DNA of 64,000 nt from a virus. The position numbers and the translations under genes were made by a program. How positions within the stretch are numbered: the stretch's first letter is position 1; each line of letters opens with the position of its first letter. The stretch lies in IMG/VR virus record IMGVR_UViG_3300008952_002784, positions 62,001 through 126,000 of that record. One strand, written 5' to 3'. This document shows, one piece after another, positions 20,701-29,679 of the stretch. The notes beneath the pieces were generated by a model, which made no database searches, was not told the origin of the DNA, and was given only the letters and a program-made list of their open reading frames with translations.

Positions 20701-21374
20701 TTTCTAGAGTTGATCATTTTCTTGTTTGCTGCAGATATATGGGTACAACGAGTGTGCTAGGATCAGTAACACCCGGTCAGTCTAAGGGGTCAACATACAC
20801 ATTTAGAGATTTACAATTGTCCCGTGAGTTGGGTGACATAGAGTACTTTATTATTCTTGTAAATAATAATTATACCAAAACGTACAATCCAACAAAGTCA
20901 GCAACTCTGTCACAATCGTCTGATGTTCCAAGCATATTGTTGAGCTTAAAACATGCACCCAAGAATTCAATGCCGGATAATATTGTAGGTGTTGGAGGTT
21001 CGAAAGCCGGCTCACACAAAGCTGCTAGACTGTCAAGTAAGAATTCTAAGAGCGTTATACCAGGTGGTAGATCTACCAAGACAGGCAAATTTACAATTAT
21101 GCGAGATGCTTCCGGAGTCTCACAAGCAGCATTAGTATCACAGAAAAGCGTCCAAGGTGCAGCTAGGGTAGGATCTACGTCTACAAAAAGAAGATCATCA
21201 TCTGCTTCAAGTAGCAAACCAAAGAAAGCAACTGCATCACAGATCAAATCTTTGTCAGTAGATGAATCTACAGCTAGGTTACAAGGTACATCAAGTTCAT
21301 CTAGGGCTAAGTCTACACAAAGCTCAACAAAAAGATCATCTCGTAGGTCTAGCGGAAAAGGAAGGAACAGGTAA
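17775..21374 (+). CDS. Large virion protein, Ser-rich head, FN3-like centre, basic tail
   Basis: A 1199-residue protein without a family I can name. Residues 1-120 and 270-430 are Ser/Thr/Ala-rich low complexity with short SSVSS-type runs. The centre (about 480-1090) is composed of beta-sandwich modules that look like fibronectin type III repeats: IPPAVSCTLSLGDVNNIMIT, then SAIYRVTPIGPTG; later IPAIPPEILSISARKS. The last about 110 residues are strongly basic and Ser/Lys/Arg-rich (SSTKRSSRRSSGKGRNR at the end), unlike anything else in the window. A charged disordered tail could bind DNA, RNA or an acidic partner. Both ends overlap neighbours by one base, so it is coupled to the following 1424-residue protein. 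Confidence 0.5.
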   Translation: MKVLQQVSTSTTLQQGAANITSGKSSKTSTAASISSLASSPGVTGISVSQGISAASAVSSVSSLATLGTTRMIPITDPSISFSDVFEIDSDRGLSLLVDLLPGQYVDDQNLGVLSTEGDFTYQLRFFIDKTAAISNSVTKVVFKFFEDPTGTATSRETSGLRNTNLNDALSSVSMIKGRTAAYSSAVSALSTSPVVSSVSTISPATSIATSVASVSLTSHQLELISSTSATGYFKEVSVDLSSYLGIDEIPSVTELAGGVLASIPITYTFGVSTAATPTAVSEKITKGSHTTITSQIDLKPKALSVNPFNNAGLENGNGLTTSTTSVTNRMSSNAGVTAVQNSLIDPAALGQLSFSGATISSAMGTSIPGLGSMGASSFSMGNVTSTGINSVATMQSLPNPVAFGVSSPISNLNSNLGSLSIGNDDNKTVLNSTAMSNFSQDLFSNPITDLSAPIDSISTLSLPASIASVSIGEIQSELIEIIQNVSFGIDFLAQREKFYVVVELMGDNGATPIATKEFSVLHRDMLIEFLYPSIPPAVSCTLSLGDVNNIMITQRDPIGTHVRIERKIVDPDNMDNGFQVIEDKILVSPSMGSIIYTDRDANCYNPKSAIYRVTPIGPTGGEGTTFGWTVVNGVPVPEPVKKSDSKYSVVLSAENSGDGIKIELSNISEAIQSITLLKKCYSLRGFPSHSEYTRIPIQGKTVYNLPEGKKSVTVFDKSVVSNYEYLYQCEVHPRGFASSEVANGYALKEYIAPVRDNAAASIDGFTYDKTIGGIKYNLSSTPSEQSYQSIQNLLKLANVAESFIEDLNENRSRLDEMIMFHVSRFNLSSGKKYSYGIYPPGKFEDSAKVQGAKNIPALEPGVTYRYVNELMLTPPEILFKDAVTKISTQGLVETTTSVLSEKFYSSLLGDRRMPSQRELNDRSSSSEKQIYRGRTGIELSQEYTIPAIPPEILSISARKSCLGINNVTFTCSGDISRVDHFLVCCRYMGTTSVLGSVTPGQSKGSTYTFRDLQLSRELGDIEYFIILVNNNYTKTYNPTKSATLSQSSDVPSILLSLKHAPKNSMPDNIVGVGGSKAGSHKAARLSSKNSKSVIPGGRSTKTGKFTIMRDASGVSQAALVSQKSVQGAARVGSTSTKRRSSSASSSKPKKATASQIKSLSVDESTARLQGTSSSSRAKSTQSSTKRSSRRSSGKGRNR

Positions 21375-24300
21375 TGGCATTGACAACGCTGGGCGGTACT
21401 ACAAGCACTACCAGAGACACTGGAGTAGCTACTAGTTCATCATCACAAACATCTAGCAAGAGTGGAACAGTTTCAGCTGATATAACTAATTTGCTCGAGA
21501 CTGGTACTAGTTATGATGATCTGATGTCGGTAAATCTGACTATAATTGCTGATGCGCTAACAGAAGAAGAAGAACCCGCGGGCGTTATAGATGCACTAGA
21601 ATTGGGTGTAGTTTCTCTAGAAACAGTTGCAGAGCCTACATCACAAAAAACTAGAGTAACTGTCAATAACTCATTCTCTTTGAGTGAAGTGACGGGATTT
21701 CTATCTGATATAAACACAGATGGCACTCGACCTAAAGTAATACTATCAATTGATGCAGCAGATTTTGCAGTATTTGATACACATAATTTATTGCAAGCAC
21801 GCCGTCTAGTCAGGTATATGCGCACTTCTAACTTAGATGCACTAACAGACTCTGCAATGAGTGTTGATCCAGATGGAATTATGACTGCACTGGCAGAGAA
21901 TGTTGCTGTGATAGACGAGGAATTGGTCGATCAATTTGCAGCAATACAGTATGCTAGAAAGACTATGAACACAGCAGCTGATGCAATAGATTTAAAATTC
22001 TCAGAAGTAGCAATAATGGATCTAGCTGCTTCAAATTCATCAGATCTACTAACTGATTCTGAAGCATCTGGATTTATACCGCCAGCATCATTTGAGGGCT
22101 TTCTCAAGTCAATGGTAGGGATTACAGGCTATGATCCTGGAGAAACATCAAATACTAAAATGATTGCAATTGCATGTAATGACATTGTGAGGTCAATATA
22201 TACACTCGGCCCTGGCGCAGACGCTGGCCCTAGTCGAGGAGGTCAATCAACAACTGAGGGATACGTTTCATTCGGAGTAACAGAAGCATCTTCTGGCCTC
22301 CCGGAATCTTCAACATATCATAATAGTCGAAAAGAAGATCTATTTTCACCCGGACTTCATAACTTAAGTGCGCTAAGATTTCGTAAGTCACTGTATTCTC
22401 CAGTTTGGGCTGGTGATATTTCACTTATTGATCAGCTCTCAACTGATTCTTTGAGTGACAGAGCAGTAGCAATTGCAACAACGTTGTCAAACATACTGAT
22501 AACATCGGCAGGAATAGGTCGTTTAAGCGGTACTGAAATGGGCTCGAGATTCTCAGTTACAGATGGTTATGGGGGTTTAGAAAAAGCTTTTGGTGCCCTT
22601 CCAATGACAGTCACAGATAATATACTCAATATGTCATTTGAAGAAGGCTCTATTCTCGACTCAGTTGTCATTGGCGAAGAATTGGGAGACACAGAGTTAA
22701 GAATTCTACCATTTGAGTCAGGACACTACCCGAATCAAACATCACCACCAGTTGTCTCGGGTCGTGACTATTTTACAGAGCTTCCAATACGTTATCCGAC
22801 TGCTGGAAGAACTAACAATTTTTCTGAATTTGCTAGCAGTTTTTCATCGATAGTTTCAGATTCGGGTGATTACTTAGAAGAATTGTATGCAGTATCTGAG
22901 GACACTAACTTATCACCCGACAAGATATTAGCTGCTGTTTTGCAAGAATTTGCAACGTATCTTCAAAAACTATCTATATCGTCTAGTAGTTTTGACTATA
23001 ATGAAATGACTGCTCTTTCATGCAAAGTATATAGTGAGGCGCGCGCTCATGACGGCGTAGCAAGATATGACGCATATTCAGATTCAGAAATGCCGTCTGC
23101 AATCTCATCAGGGTATGCGGGTATAGATTCATTTTATGGTGAAGCTACACTGTCAAGTATGCTTTCTGGACAATACACAACTAGCACATCCGGCGCCAGT
23201 GTGCGTGGTTTGACGATGATTCAAATGCTAGCACGTCAATCATACTTGATGTCTTACGAATATGATCAATTATTATCTGATACTGAAAAGTCGGTAATAC
23301 CCACATCAAGTAATCTAGATGTTTTTGCTGATGATGTATATGCATCAGATTCTTTGTCAACATCTGTCAAAAACTATAGAATTGCCCTAGAAAAACATTA
23401 TAATTCGGGAGGATCTTCATCAGTTACAGCAGACGGAATTCTAGACGAAACAATAAGTATATCACCCTCTATACTGTCGCAAGCTGAGTCTTTAATACTC
23501 TTTAGAGACATGACAAATAATAGGCGAGGTAACTTATCAAAAACAAGCTACATAGAAGAAGACGGTTGGAACATTGATAATAGTACAGATCCTCTATCAC
23601 TATACAATGGTGACGGATTTGGTGTAATTACTGATTCACCTGACGACTCTTTAGTATACTCATCTGTTAGATTCACTAGATCGTTGCAAAAAGCCGCGAT
23701 GGAATTGTCGAAACGTAACGGCGCCGACGAAACATCGTATCTAGATTCAAATGGATTGACTAACTTTGGAAATGTCAGTGATAATCAAATTATGTTTCTG
23801 GTTACAGATTTATATTCAACACTAGCCAAGATGTTATTTTCGATAAAGGCTGCATGGTGCAGTAGTGAATATCAAATAGATACAACAGAAACTACAGAGG
23901 CACAAAATGTAGCACTTGAGGTGAAATTTGGTGGTGTTAGCGGAACATCTGATGTAACTCTCAAATCCGGAGTTGCTATGCTTGATTGGGACCATGACAT
24001 GCACCAAAAGATGTCATCAACACTTGCAGCTTTAGTAAGTTCAATACAGACAGGGTCAAAATTAACTGACTTGTTCACATCAACAGGAGAAGAATCATCG
24101 ATAGCAGGGGTGTCTAAGACATCTGTTATTTCTTTAGAGGGTACAACTCCTGACATGCTGATAAACATGCTGGAGCGATCAAAATTAACACGACGACATG
24201 TAAAGTATTGTGCCAGCCTACTAAAATCTGTTGCAGACAACTTAACTAATTCTTCGTCCAATGCACTAGATCTAGTTGATTTTCTATCAAACCCCAGTAC

Positions 24301-25648
24301 AAACAGTCTAGAATCCTCAGGCATGTCAGATTCTTCTGTGGACTTTTTAGCAAAAATATATACTGCAGCAGCCAAACAACCCGGTGGTAATGAATATCAA
24401 ACATTTAGACACTTGACATCTCAGCAACTATCGCTTAAGTTAGTTGACAAAGAAAGGATGACGTCTGAAGACGGCAGATCATCTTACACAATGAAGTCAG
24501 CCACTATGTGCAAAGCAGAAAGAGTTGCTGTAGACTCACTAGTTGATAAGATTGCCGAAGAAGATGAAGAGTACGGTAACGGTTACATAATATCATCGAT
24601 AGGCATGCCATCAGGAGCAATTGAATTACTTCGAAGACCTACTGGCTTTTCCGGTGAAGCATTATCATCTAACACGTCTACACAAATAAAAGTAACTAAG
24701 TCAACAGTTTCTGAGGTTTTCAAGACTCTTACGTACCCAAGTCAATCTGTGACATTTGACTTTGAATTATTTTTGCTACCAGACTCTTTTGATAGCATAA
24801 CTACCATAGTAGACACTGGAGAAGACACGACAACGTCTGCGTTGTGGGCTGATGTTGTCGATTCTGCAATACTCTATAGAGTAAGAGCTGGAGAAATAGT
24901 AGAATCTGGAAACTGGACATCTCTGGGTATATCTGTAGATGTTGCGGAAGCACATGTTCGAAGCCATGTCGTATCTCTACTATTTTTTGAAATATTTGGA
25001 ATATCACTTTCAGAAGGCGATTTCTTTATCAATAGTATGTCATCAATATCAAAACCGGCTATAGATAAGGAAGCGTACGATACTTTAGAATCAGTGTTAT
25101 CTGACACTAGTGTGGCATCATCAAGCGGACTAAACGCAAATTCTTTGCACAAACTTCTACTGCCGGGAAAACATAACAATGATTTCTATTTTGCTATTTC
25201 TGATGGTACTCTAGACAACACAATTCATGGAAAGGACGTCACAGTTGATGTGGAGGGGACACAAGTAGTCGTTACAACCCCACCGTCAGCAACACGAGAA
25301 GAACTTCGAAGAATTGTCTCACTGGGTCAAACAAATCTTTACGCCGGGAAAATTAAGAATTCTAGAATAATGGCACCGTCTAGATTTGACAGAGTATTTA
25401 ATTTTATGTTACCAAAAGTGTATAGTGACGGTGATCAGGTAAACAACATAGCTTCGTCAGGAACTAGCAACTTGCCTGGCGCGACAGTAGATCTACAGTC
25501 AGATATTCAGTCACTGCAAGATGCAGTAGTCAATTATGATGTAGATGACACCGGAACAAGCACAATTAATGTTGGTAACAATTCAATTGAAGTTAAAGAA
25601 TTGGCTTATCACTTAGATACAATTTACTATTCAGTAGAAATGGTATAA
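21374..25648 (+). CDS. Large virion protein of unknown function (1424 aa)
   Basis: I do not recognise this protein. It begins with about 40 residues of Ser/Thr-rich low complexity, then becomes a mixed alpha/beta acidic protein with long helical stretches (for example near 650-700 and 930-1000) and few cysteines. No transmembrane helix, catalytic motif or known tail repeat is obvious; the composition (Ser, Asp, Leu, Thr) is unlike the Gly-rich LamG proteins upstream. It starts with TAATG overlap to the basic-tailed protein and ends 12 bases before the next gene, which has the strongest ribosome binding site of the region. Size, order and expression suggest a major part of the tail tip or baseplate; this is inference. 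Confidence 0.45.
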   Translation: MALTTLGGTTSTTRDTGVATSSSSQTSSKSGTVSADITNLLETGTSYDDLMSVNLTIIADALTEEEEPAGVIDALELGVVSLETVAEPTSQKTRVTVNNSFSLSEVTGFLSDINTDGTRPKVILSIDAADFAVFDTHNLLQARRLVRYMRTSNLDALTDSAMSVDPDGIMTALAENVAVIDEELVDQFAAIQYARKTMNTAADAIDLKFSEVAIMDLAASNSSDLLTDSEASGFIPPASFEGFLKSMVGITGYDPGETSNTKMIAIACNDIVRSIYTLGPGADAGPSRGGQSTTEGYVSFGVTEASSGLPESSTYHNSRKEDLFSPGLHNLSALRFRKSLYSPVWAGDISLIDQLSTDSLSDRAVAIATTLSNILITSAGIGRLSGTEMGSRFSVTDGYGGLEKAFGALPMTVTDNILNMSFEEGSILDSVVIGEELGDTELRILPFESGHYPNQTSPPVVSGRDYFTELPIRYPTAGRTNNFSEFASSFSSIVSDSGDYLEELYAVSEDTNLSPDKILAAVLQEFATYLQKLSISSSSFDYNEMTALSCKVYSEARAHDGVARYDAYSDSEMPSAISSGYAGIDSFYGEATLSSMLSGQYTTSTSGASVRGLTMIQMLARQSYLMSYEYDQLLSDTEKSVIPTSSNLDVFADDVYASDSLSTSVKNYRIALEKHYNSGGSSSVTADGILDETISISPSILSQAESLILFRDMTNNRRGNLSKTSYIEEDGWNIDNSTDPLSLYNGDGFGVITDSPDDSLVYSSVRFTRSLQKAAMELSKRNGADETSYLDSNGLTNFGNVSDNQIMFLVTDLYSTLAKMLFSIKAAWCSSEYQIDTTETTEAQNVALEVKFGGVSGTSDVTLKSGVAMLDWDHDMHQKMSSTLAALVSSIQTGSKLTDLFTSTGEESSIAGVSKTSVISLEGTTPDMLINMLERSKLTRRHVKYCASLLKSVADNLTNSSSNALDLVDFLSNPSTNSLESSGMSDSSVDFLAKIYTAAAKQPGGNEYQTFRHLTSQQLSLKLVDKERMTSEDGRSSYTMKSATMCKAERVAVDSLVDKIAEEDEEYGNGYIISSIGMPSGAIELLRRPTGFSGEALSSNTSTQIKVTKSTVSEVFKTLTYPSQSVTFDFELFLLPDSFDSITTIVDTGEDTTTSALWADVVDSAILYRVRAGEIVESGNWTSLGISVDVAEAHVRSHVVSLLFFEIFGISLSEGDFFINSMSSISKPAIDKEAYDTLESVLSDTSVASSSGLNANSLHKLLLPGKHNNDFYFAISDGTLDNTIHGKDVTVDVEGTQVVVTTPPSATREELRRIVSLGQTNLYAGKIKNSRIMAPSRFDRVFNFMLPKVYSDGDQVNNIASSGTSNLPGATVDLQSDIQSLQDAVVNYDVDDTGTSTINVGNNSIEVKELAYHLDTIYYSVEMV

Positions 25649-25660
25649 GGAGGAGGTACA

Positions 25661-27550
25661 ATGTCACAAACTGCACCTGTGGACTTTATCACAAAGTCTA
25701 TTACAGATTTAAACGTTCCAGACTGTCCTGTTGACTCTCTAGAGACGCGATTTATATATAATTATTTTGTCAACAATGAAATGATTGACGACACAGGCAT
25801 GCCATTACCTGACGGCGGCACTGCAACACAAATACAAGCTTTACTATCAGGTGGAACATCACTTAAGTCACTAGCTAGATATGTCACTTTGCAGTGGTCT
25901 ACGCCAGAACGATTCACATCAAATAATGTGGATCTTTTTCTAGACAATAGTCGACTTATTGATTTGAGTGCAGCATCATCTGCGGGCTTAGTAAATAGAG
26001 AGACAGATGTCACAATTGACGGCCGTGATATCGTAGTTTATCAGGACAAAGATCTAGTCAAACAGATAACTTCTTTGATTGACACATCAGCTCTATATAG
26101 ATTGGGTGCTCTTCCTGGGTCTGAACTTTCTCAAAATGAAGTAGCTACTCTATTGAATGACATGACGCCTGATGATGTAGACGGCGAGCTATTATTAGAG
26201 ATGGCTTCTGATCCAAGTAGATTTGGTGTCACGTACATTAATGAAGCTGAGGGGAAAAAGATCGAGCTAAATCCTTTGAGATCAGCAGCTTCACAAAGAT
26301 TTTCACTTCAAGTAGACAGATCAGTACTAAGAGACATAACAGATCAGCAGTCTAGAAATCCATTTTCGTCTGATTGCGTATTTTCTTTACTTGATAGAAA
26401 GCTAATTGAGGCGTATCAGATGAGCCAAGTTCAAAATGATCATACCGGAATCGATCTAGAGTCAGACTTTGAACCAGCCATTCAGGCTTTTGCTGTGTCT
26501 TCAGGTGTAACAACATACAGCCCACCTGAGCTTAAAATTGCTGGATATGTTGTAGAGAAGTTTGAAGTGTTCAAAGACGGCCGCCGCGAGCTCAAAGAAT
26601 CTATTTTTGTAAGTAATCCGGGTGTTAATCAAACCATTGATACGAAGATAAAATACGGAAAGGCATATGCATATACAGTAAGCACAGTATGTTTGCTCAG
26701 CTTTACAGAAGCAGTAGTGTCTGGTGGGGGAAGCTCAAATGCTAGTCTAGGGGGAAATGCAGCAGGTGGCACAACAACGATGTGTCATGTCTCTTGTCTA
26801 GTTAGATCACGTAGAAGTAGCGAAAGACTAGTTAATTGCACAGAAGAAATTCCGCCTACTCCACCAAATGCAATAACATTTACATACGACTATAAGAAAG
26901 AGTCATTATACATAGAATGGCAAAATCCAGTTGTCAGGCAAAATGATGTTAAAAAAATACAAATATTCCGGAGGTCCTCTATATTTGAGCCGTTTACAAT
27001 AATCGCACAATACGATTTTGACGATTCTATAGAGAAAATAGCAACAGCTGAAGTAGTCAATAGCAATATCAACTTTATTGTACCCGGGCCTATAAGCCAT
27101 CATAGTGATAAAGACTTCTCGAGAAGTACAGGGACAGCAGATGCAATTTACGCATTATGTTCTATAGACGCTCATGGAATGACTTCTAATTATTCAACTC
27201 AATATCATGTAAAATACAATGCTATGAAAAATAACGTAGCAGTCAAGCGGATATCTTCAAAGGGTGCACCAAAACAATATCCCAACTCTTTTTTAGACCC
27301 ACGCTTGGATAAAAATATTTCAAGCCAGCGACTATTAGAAGATAAAATGTCAGACTCTAGAAGATATTCTATGAGAGTATACTTTGATCCTGAATACTTA
27401 CAAGTAAACGACGGCAACGGAGAAGATATGAAATTAATGACATATGACTCCACCGGGGTGTATAAGTTCCTAATATTAAATTTAGACAGGCAAAGAACAA
27501 GAATGTTAACATTTACATTACAAGATAAGCGTACTCCTACACATCAATGA
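25661..27550 (+). CDS. Virion protein with FN3-like domains
   Basis: A 629-residue protein preceded by AAGGAGGAGG, a near-perfect Shine-Dalgarno site, so it is probably well expressed. Residues about 285-350 (GYVVEKFEVFKDGRRELKES, then YGKAYAYTVSTVCLLSF) and 405-520 (IPPTPPNAITFTYDYKKESL, YIEWQNP, KKIQIFRRSS, IYALCSIDAHGMTS) are typical fibronectin type III-like sandwiches, with Trp, the Tyr before the last strand and Pro-rich linker. The N-terminal half is helical and unassigned. The C-terminal 90 residues (YSMRVYFDPEYLQV, then YKFLILNLDRQRTRML) form another beta unit. FN3 modules in phage tails commonly space or bind carbohydrate. It ends the first giant-gene run before a 109-base gap. Confidence 0.5.
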   Translation: MSQTAPVDFITKSITDLNVPDCPVDSLETRFIYNYFVNNEMIDDTGMPLPDGGTATQIQALLSGGTSLKSLARYVTLQWSTPERFTSNNVDLFLDNSRLIDLSAASSAGLVNRETDVTIDGRDIVVYQDKDLVKQITSLIDTSALYRLGALPGSELSQNEVATLLNDMTPDDVDGELLLEMASDPSRFGVTYINEAEGKKIELNPLRSAASQRFSLQVDRSVLRDITDQQSRNPFSSDCVFSLLDRKLIEAYQMSQVQNDHTGIDLESDFEPAIQAFAVSSGVTTYSPPELKIAGYVVEKFEVFKDGRRELKESIFVSNPGVNQTIDTKIKYGKAYAYTVSTVCLLSFTEAVVSGGGSSNASLGGNAAGGTTTMCHVSCLVRSRRSSERLVNCTEEIPPTPPNAITFTYDYKKESLYIEWQNPVVRQNDVKKIQIFRRSSIFEPFTIIAQYDFDDSIEKIATAEVVNSNINFIVPGPISHHSDKDFSRSTGTADAIYALCSIDAHGMTSNYSTQYHVKYNAMKNNVAVKRISSKGAPKQYPNSFLDPRLDKNISSQRLLEDKMSDSRRYSMRVYFDPEYLQVNDGNGEDMKLMTYDSTGVYKFLILNLDRQRTRMLTFTLQDKRTPTHQ

Positions 27551-27591
27551 TAGAAAGTATTTTCAACCTTTTACCAGACACGATAAAGTCA

Positions 27592-27600
27592 TATACTTAA
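27592..27600 (+). promoter_or_regulatory. Candidate late-promoter motif TATACTTAA
   Basis: One of eight TAYTTAW motifs found in or next to gaps between genes. It lies in the 109-base gap 27551-27659, 59 bases before the start codon of the next gene. I see nothing else in this gap apart from the ribosome binding site CGGAGG near 27645. The motif is an inference from recurrence, not a known consensus. Confidence 0.3.
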
Positions 27601-27659
27601 TGAAGAATCGTAGAATAGTGTCACAGTGGCATATAACATAAAGCGGAGGGCAAGCAATT

Positions 27660-28364
27660 ATGGGTTTCCTTGATCACAGTTCTAATAATATAATCGTCGA
27701 TGCAGTACTTACAGAGAAGGGTAGAGAGATTTTAGCAACAAATGCTGGCGCATTTCAAGTTGTACAATATACTCTAGCAGATGACGAAGTCGACTACAGA
27801 ATTATTGAGAGATTCGGTCGAACAGTTGGAAAAGAAAAAATAATAAAGAATACACCTGTATTTGAAGCACAAACGATGGGTGAAATTGCGCTCAAACATC
27901 CTTTAGTGTCACAGTCAGGGCCCCTGGATACCTTGCCCGTAATGAGTATTGTTTCTCCGACTAGTCTATCTTTTAAGAAAAATAATACAGCAATTACATT
28001 ATCACTTGAAACTAAGATGGAAGGTGTATCAACATCAGTTCCGACAGGGTTTCAAGATACATCATTTATAGTAAGCCTTCCTACAAGATTTCTTAGCTTT
28101 AGATCTTCGACGTCGTCGCAGAAATTATATGATACACAAAATATGCACCAAACTGCAGTTTATAAAGTAGCAGGAAATGCAACAAATATGGGTACAACAT
28201 TATCATTGTCACTATCTGTAAATCAGGGTCTAACGACAACAGACTTCAATGTATACGGTGATCCAAGCACAAACAAATCATCGATTTCGACAATTGTTAC
28301 TGTAATTGGTCATCAATCTGGGCTTCGTGCTGATATGCAAATAGAGATAAGAGATGAAACATAA
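27660..28364 (+). CDS. Structural protein with N-terminal T-E-K-G-R-E-x-L module
   Basis: A 234-residue protein whose N-terminus (MGFLDHSSNNIIVDAVLTEK, then GREILATNAGAFQVVQYTLADD) shares its pattern with the start of the 330-residue protein at 16783, so the two look like paralogues of one virion family. The remainder is beta-rich, Ser/Thr-rich (SLSLSVNQGLTTTDFNVYGD) and ends in IEIRDET. The start codon is ATG at 27660, after CGGAGGG about ten bases upstream. A candidate promoter motif lies in the gap before it, and the next gene begins 23 bases after its stop. A structural role is inferred from context; no enzyme motif is visible. Confidence 0.5.
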   Translation: MGFLDHSSNNIIVDAVLTEKGREILATNAGAFQVVQYTLADDEVDYRIIERFGRTVGKEKIIKNTPVFEAQTMGEIALKHPLVSQSGPLDTLPVMSIVSPTSLSFKKNNTAITLSLETKMEGVSTSVPTGFQDTSFIVSLPTRFLSFRSSTSSQKLYDTQNMHQTAVYKVAGNATNMGTTLSLSLSVNQGLTTTDFNVYGDPSTNKSSISTIVTVIGHQSGLRADMQIEIRDET

Positions 28365-28387
28365 TCATCAATTTATAGAGGGTTGAG

Positions 28388-29656
28388 ATGGGTAGATTAA
28401 AAGACGTTGAGTCAACAAAACAGACTAAATCATATTTGAATCAGTTAGTTGATATCATACAAGAAGATATCTCGGGTTCAAACACGCGCAGAAAATATCA
28501 AGTATTTGTAACTGGTGGCGTCGGTCCCGGTGTTACTAGTTCTTTGTTCCAGACAATTTATGATCAGAATTTTACACTTCAAACTGCTAATCCGATCATG
28601 GATGTTACAGTAGGACTTTATCTTTCTGGCGCAACTGTTCAAACAGCATCAAGCGGGGAAGATAGTTCAGGGAAATTATTATTTCCTTCTACATCGCTAA
28701 TGATGAGGGAGAAAGTTGACATATACAGTCAGTATTCAAAGCTTCTTCTTGGCAATGCTAAGACTGCTTTTTATGCTCCGTATAATGATTCTAATGATGA
28801 CAACAGGATTGAAAATGCCTACTTCATCTCTTTCAAACGTCTTTTCTCACGAGATAAGATCAAGAAAGAAACATTTGCACTAAGATTTTATACTACCGGG
28901 GTTGTTGTTTACCCAGAAGAGAAAGATGGAGATTTGAGTGGAGAAACGTCAGGGATCAATGCAAAACAGCCATACTTCACAAATCTAAATAGAACCAGTA
29001 CAACGGGTAGTACGATATTCACAGATATCGGTGCAGCAACAAATACTGTACAGACATTTGGAGGAGAAGTAGCTAATATTGTACAGGCAGATAACACTGC
29101 AAACAAAGTCGGCCTGATCTTTTATGATCACGGCACTATAGTGTTTGATCTCAACAAGGTAATGTCTGGAACGCAATTCGTTTCCGGTGTTATTGACGGA
29201 ATGAACAATAACACTGCACTAGGGTTGTCTTCAGGGAAGACAGTTATTGGAGGTCTATACGGTGCTGGATCAAAATCAGCGAAATTTATTCCAGACTTAA
29301 TGACGTCAGCATCAATTGATGATATTGTGGATCACATATGTACTACACGATTCTCGTCAGGCACACTCACAGCAATGACATTTCAAAATATTACAACTAT
29401 CAATTCTATGTTGATATTTTGTCGAGCAACTGCAGATGACTTTAACTACTCTTCTAATCCCACATTTACAAATGATGTGGGAAAAATACGTGTCATCGAT
29501 CAGGGCCAGGAACAATTCCAGAGATCGTTTACATTTCCGACGACTGTAGGACTTTATGATGACGTCGGAAACTTATTAGCAGTTGCTAAGATGTCTAGAC
29601 CAATTGAGAAGAACGATGAAAAAGATGTCACGTTCCGCATACGTTTAGATTTTTAG
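28388..29656 (+). CDS. Structural protein, paired with following LamG protein
   Basis: A 422-residue protein of unknown activity with helical N-terminus (MGRLKDVESTKQTKSYLNQL) and beta-rich body. The last 35 residues (GLYDDVGNLLAVAKMSRPIE, then KNDEKDVTFRIRLDF) closely parallel the end of the next protein (INLHDENLNVIARANLSQPV, then VKREDDRYLFRFKMDF). A shared C-terminal strand-turn-strand module suggests that both bind the same virion partner or use the same attachment site. The start is ATG with AGAGGG upstream. The next gene begins 23 bases later. Confidence 0.5.
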   Translation: MGRLKDVESTKQTKSYLNQLVDIIQEDISGSNTRRKYQVFVTGGVGPGVTSSLFQTIYDQNFTLQTANPIMDVTVGLYLSGATVQTASSGEDSSGKLLFPSTSLMMREKVDIYSQYSKLLLGNAKTAFYAPYNDSNDDNRIENAYFISFKRLFSRDKIKKETFALRFYTTGVVVYPEEKDGDLSGETSGINAKQPYFTNLNRTSTTGSTIFTDIGAATNTVQTFGGEVANIVQADNTANKVGLIFYDHGTIVFDLNKVMSGTQFVSGVIDGMNNNTALGLSSGKTVIGGLYGAGSKSAKFIPDLMTSASIDDIVDHICTTRFSSGTLTAMTFQNITTINSMLIFCRATADDFNYSSNPTFTNDVGKIRVIDQGQEQFQRSFTFPTTVGLYDDVGNLLAVAKMSRPIEKNDEKDVTFRIRLDF

Positions 29657-29679
29657 TTTTAGTAGTAATATGAGTTTTT

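Noticed and set aside
23872-24375. Antisense frame of 167 codons
   Set aside because: Lies wholly inside the 1424-residue gene, has no start site signals, and all recognised genes in the window are on the + strand.
27551-27659. 109-base gap searched for tRNA, terminator or small gene
   Set aside because: No cloverleaf, hairpin plus T run, or open frame with a ribosome site; only a promoter-like motif and a ribosome site.
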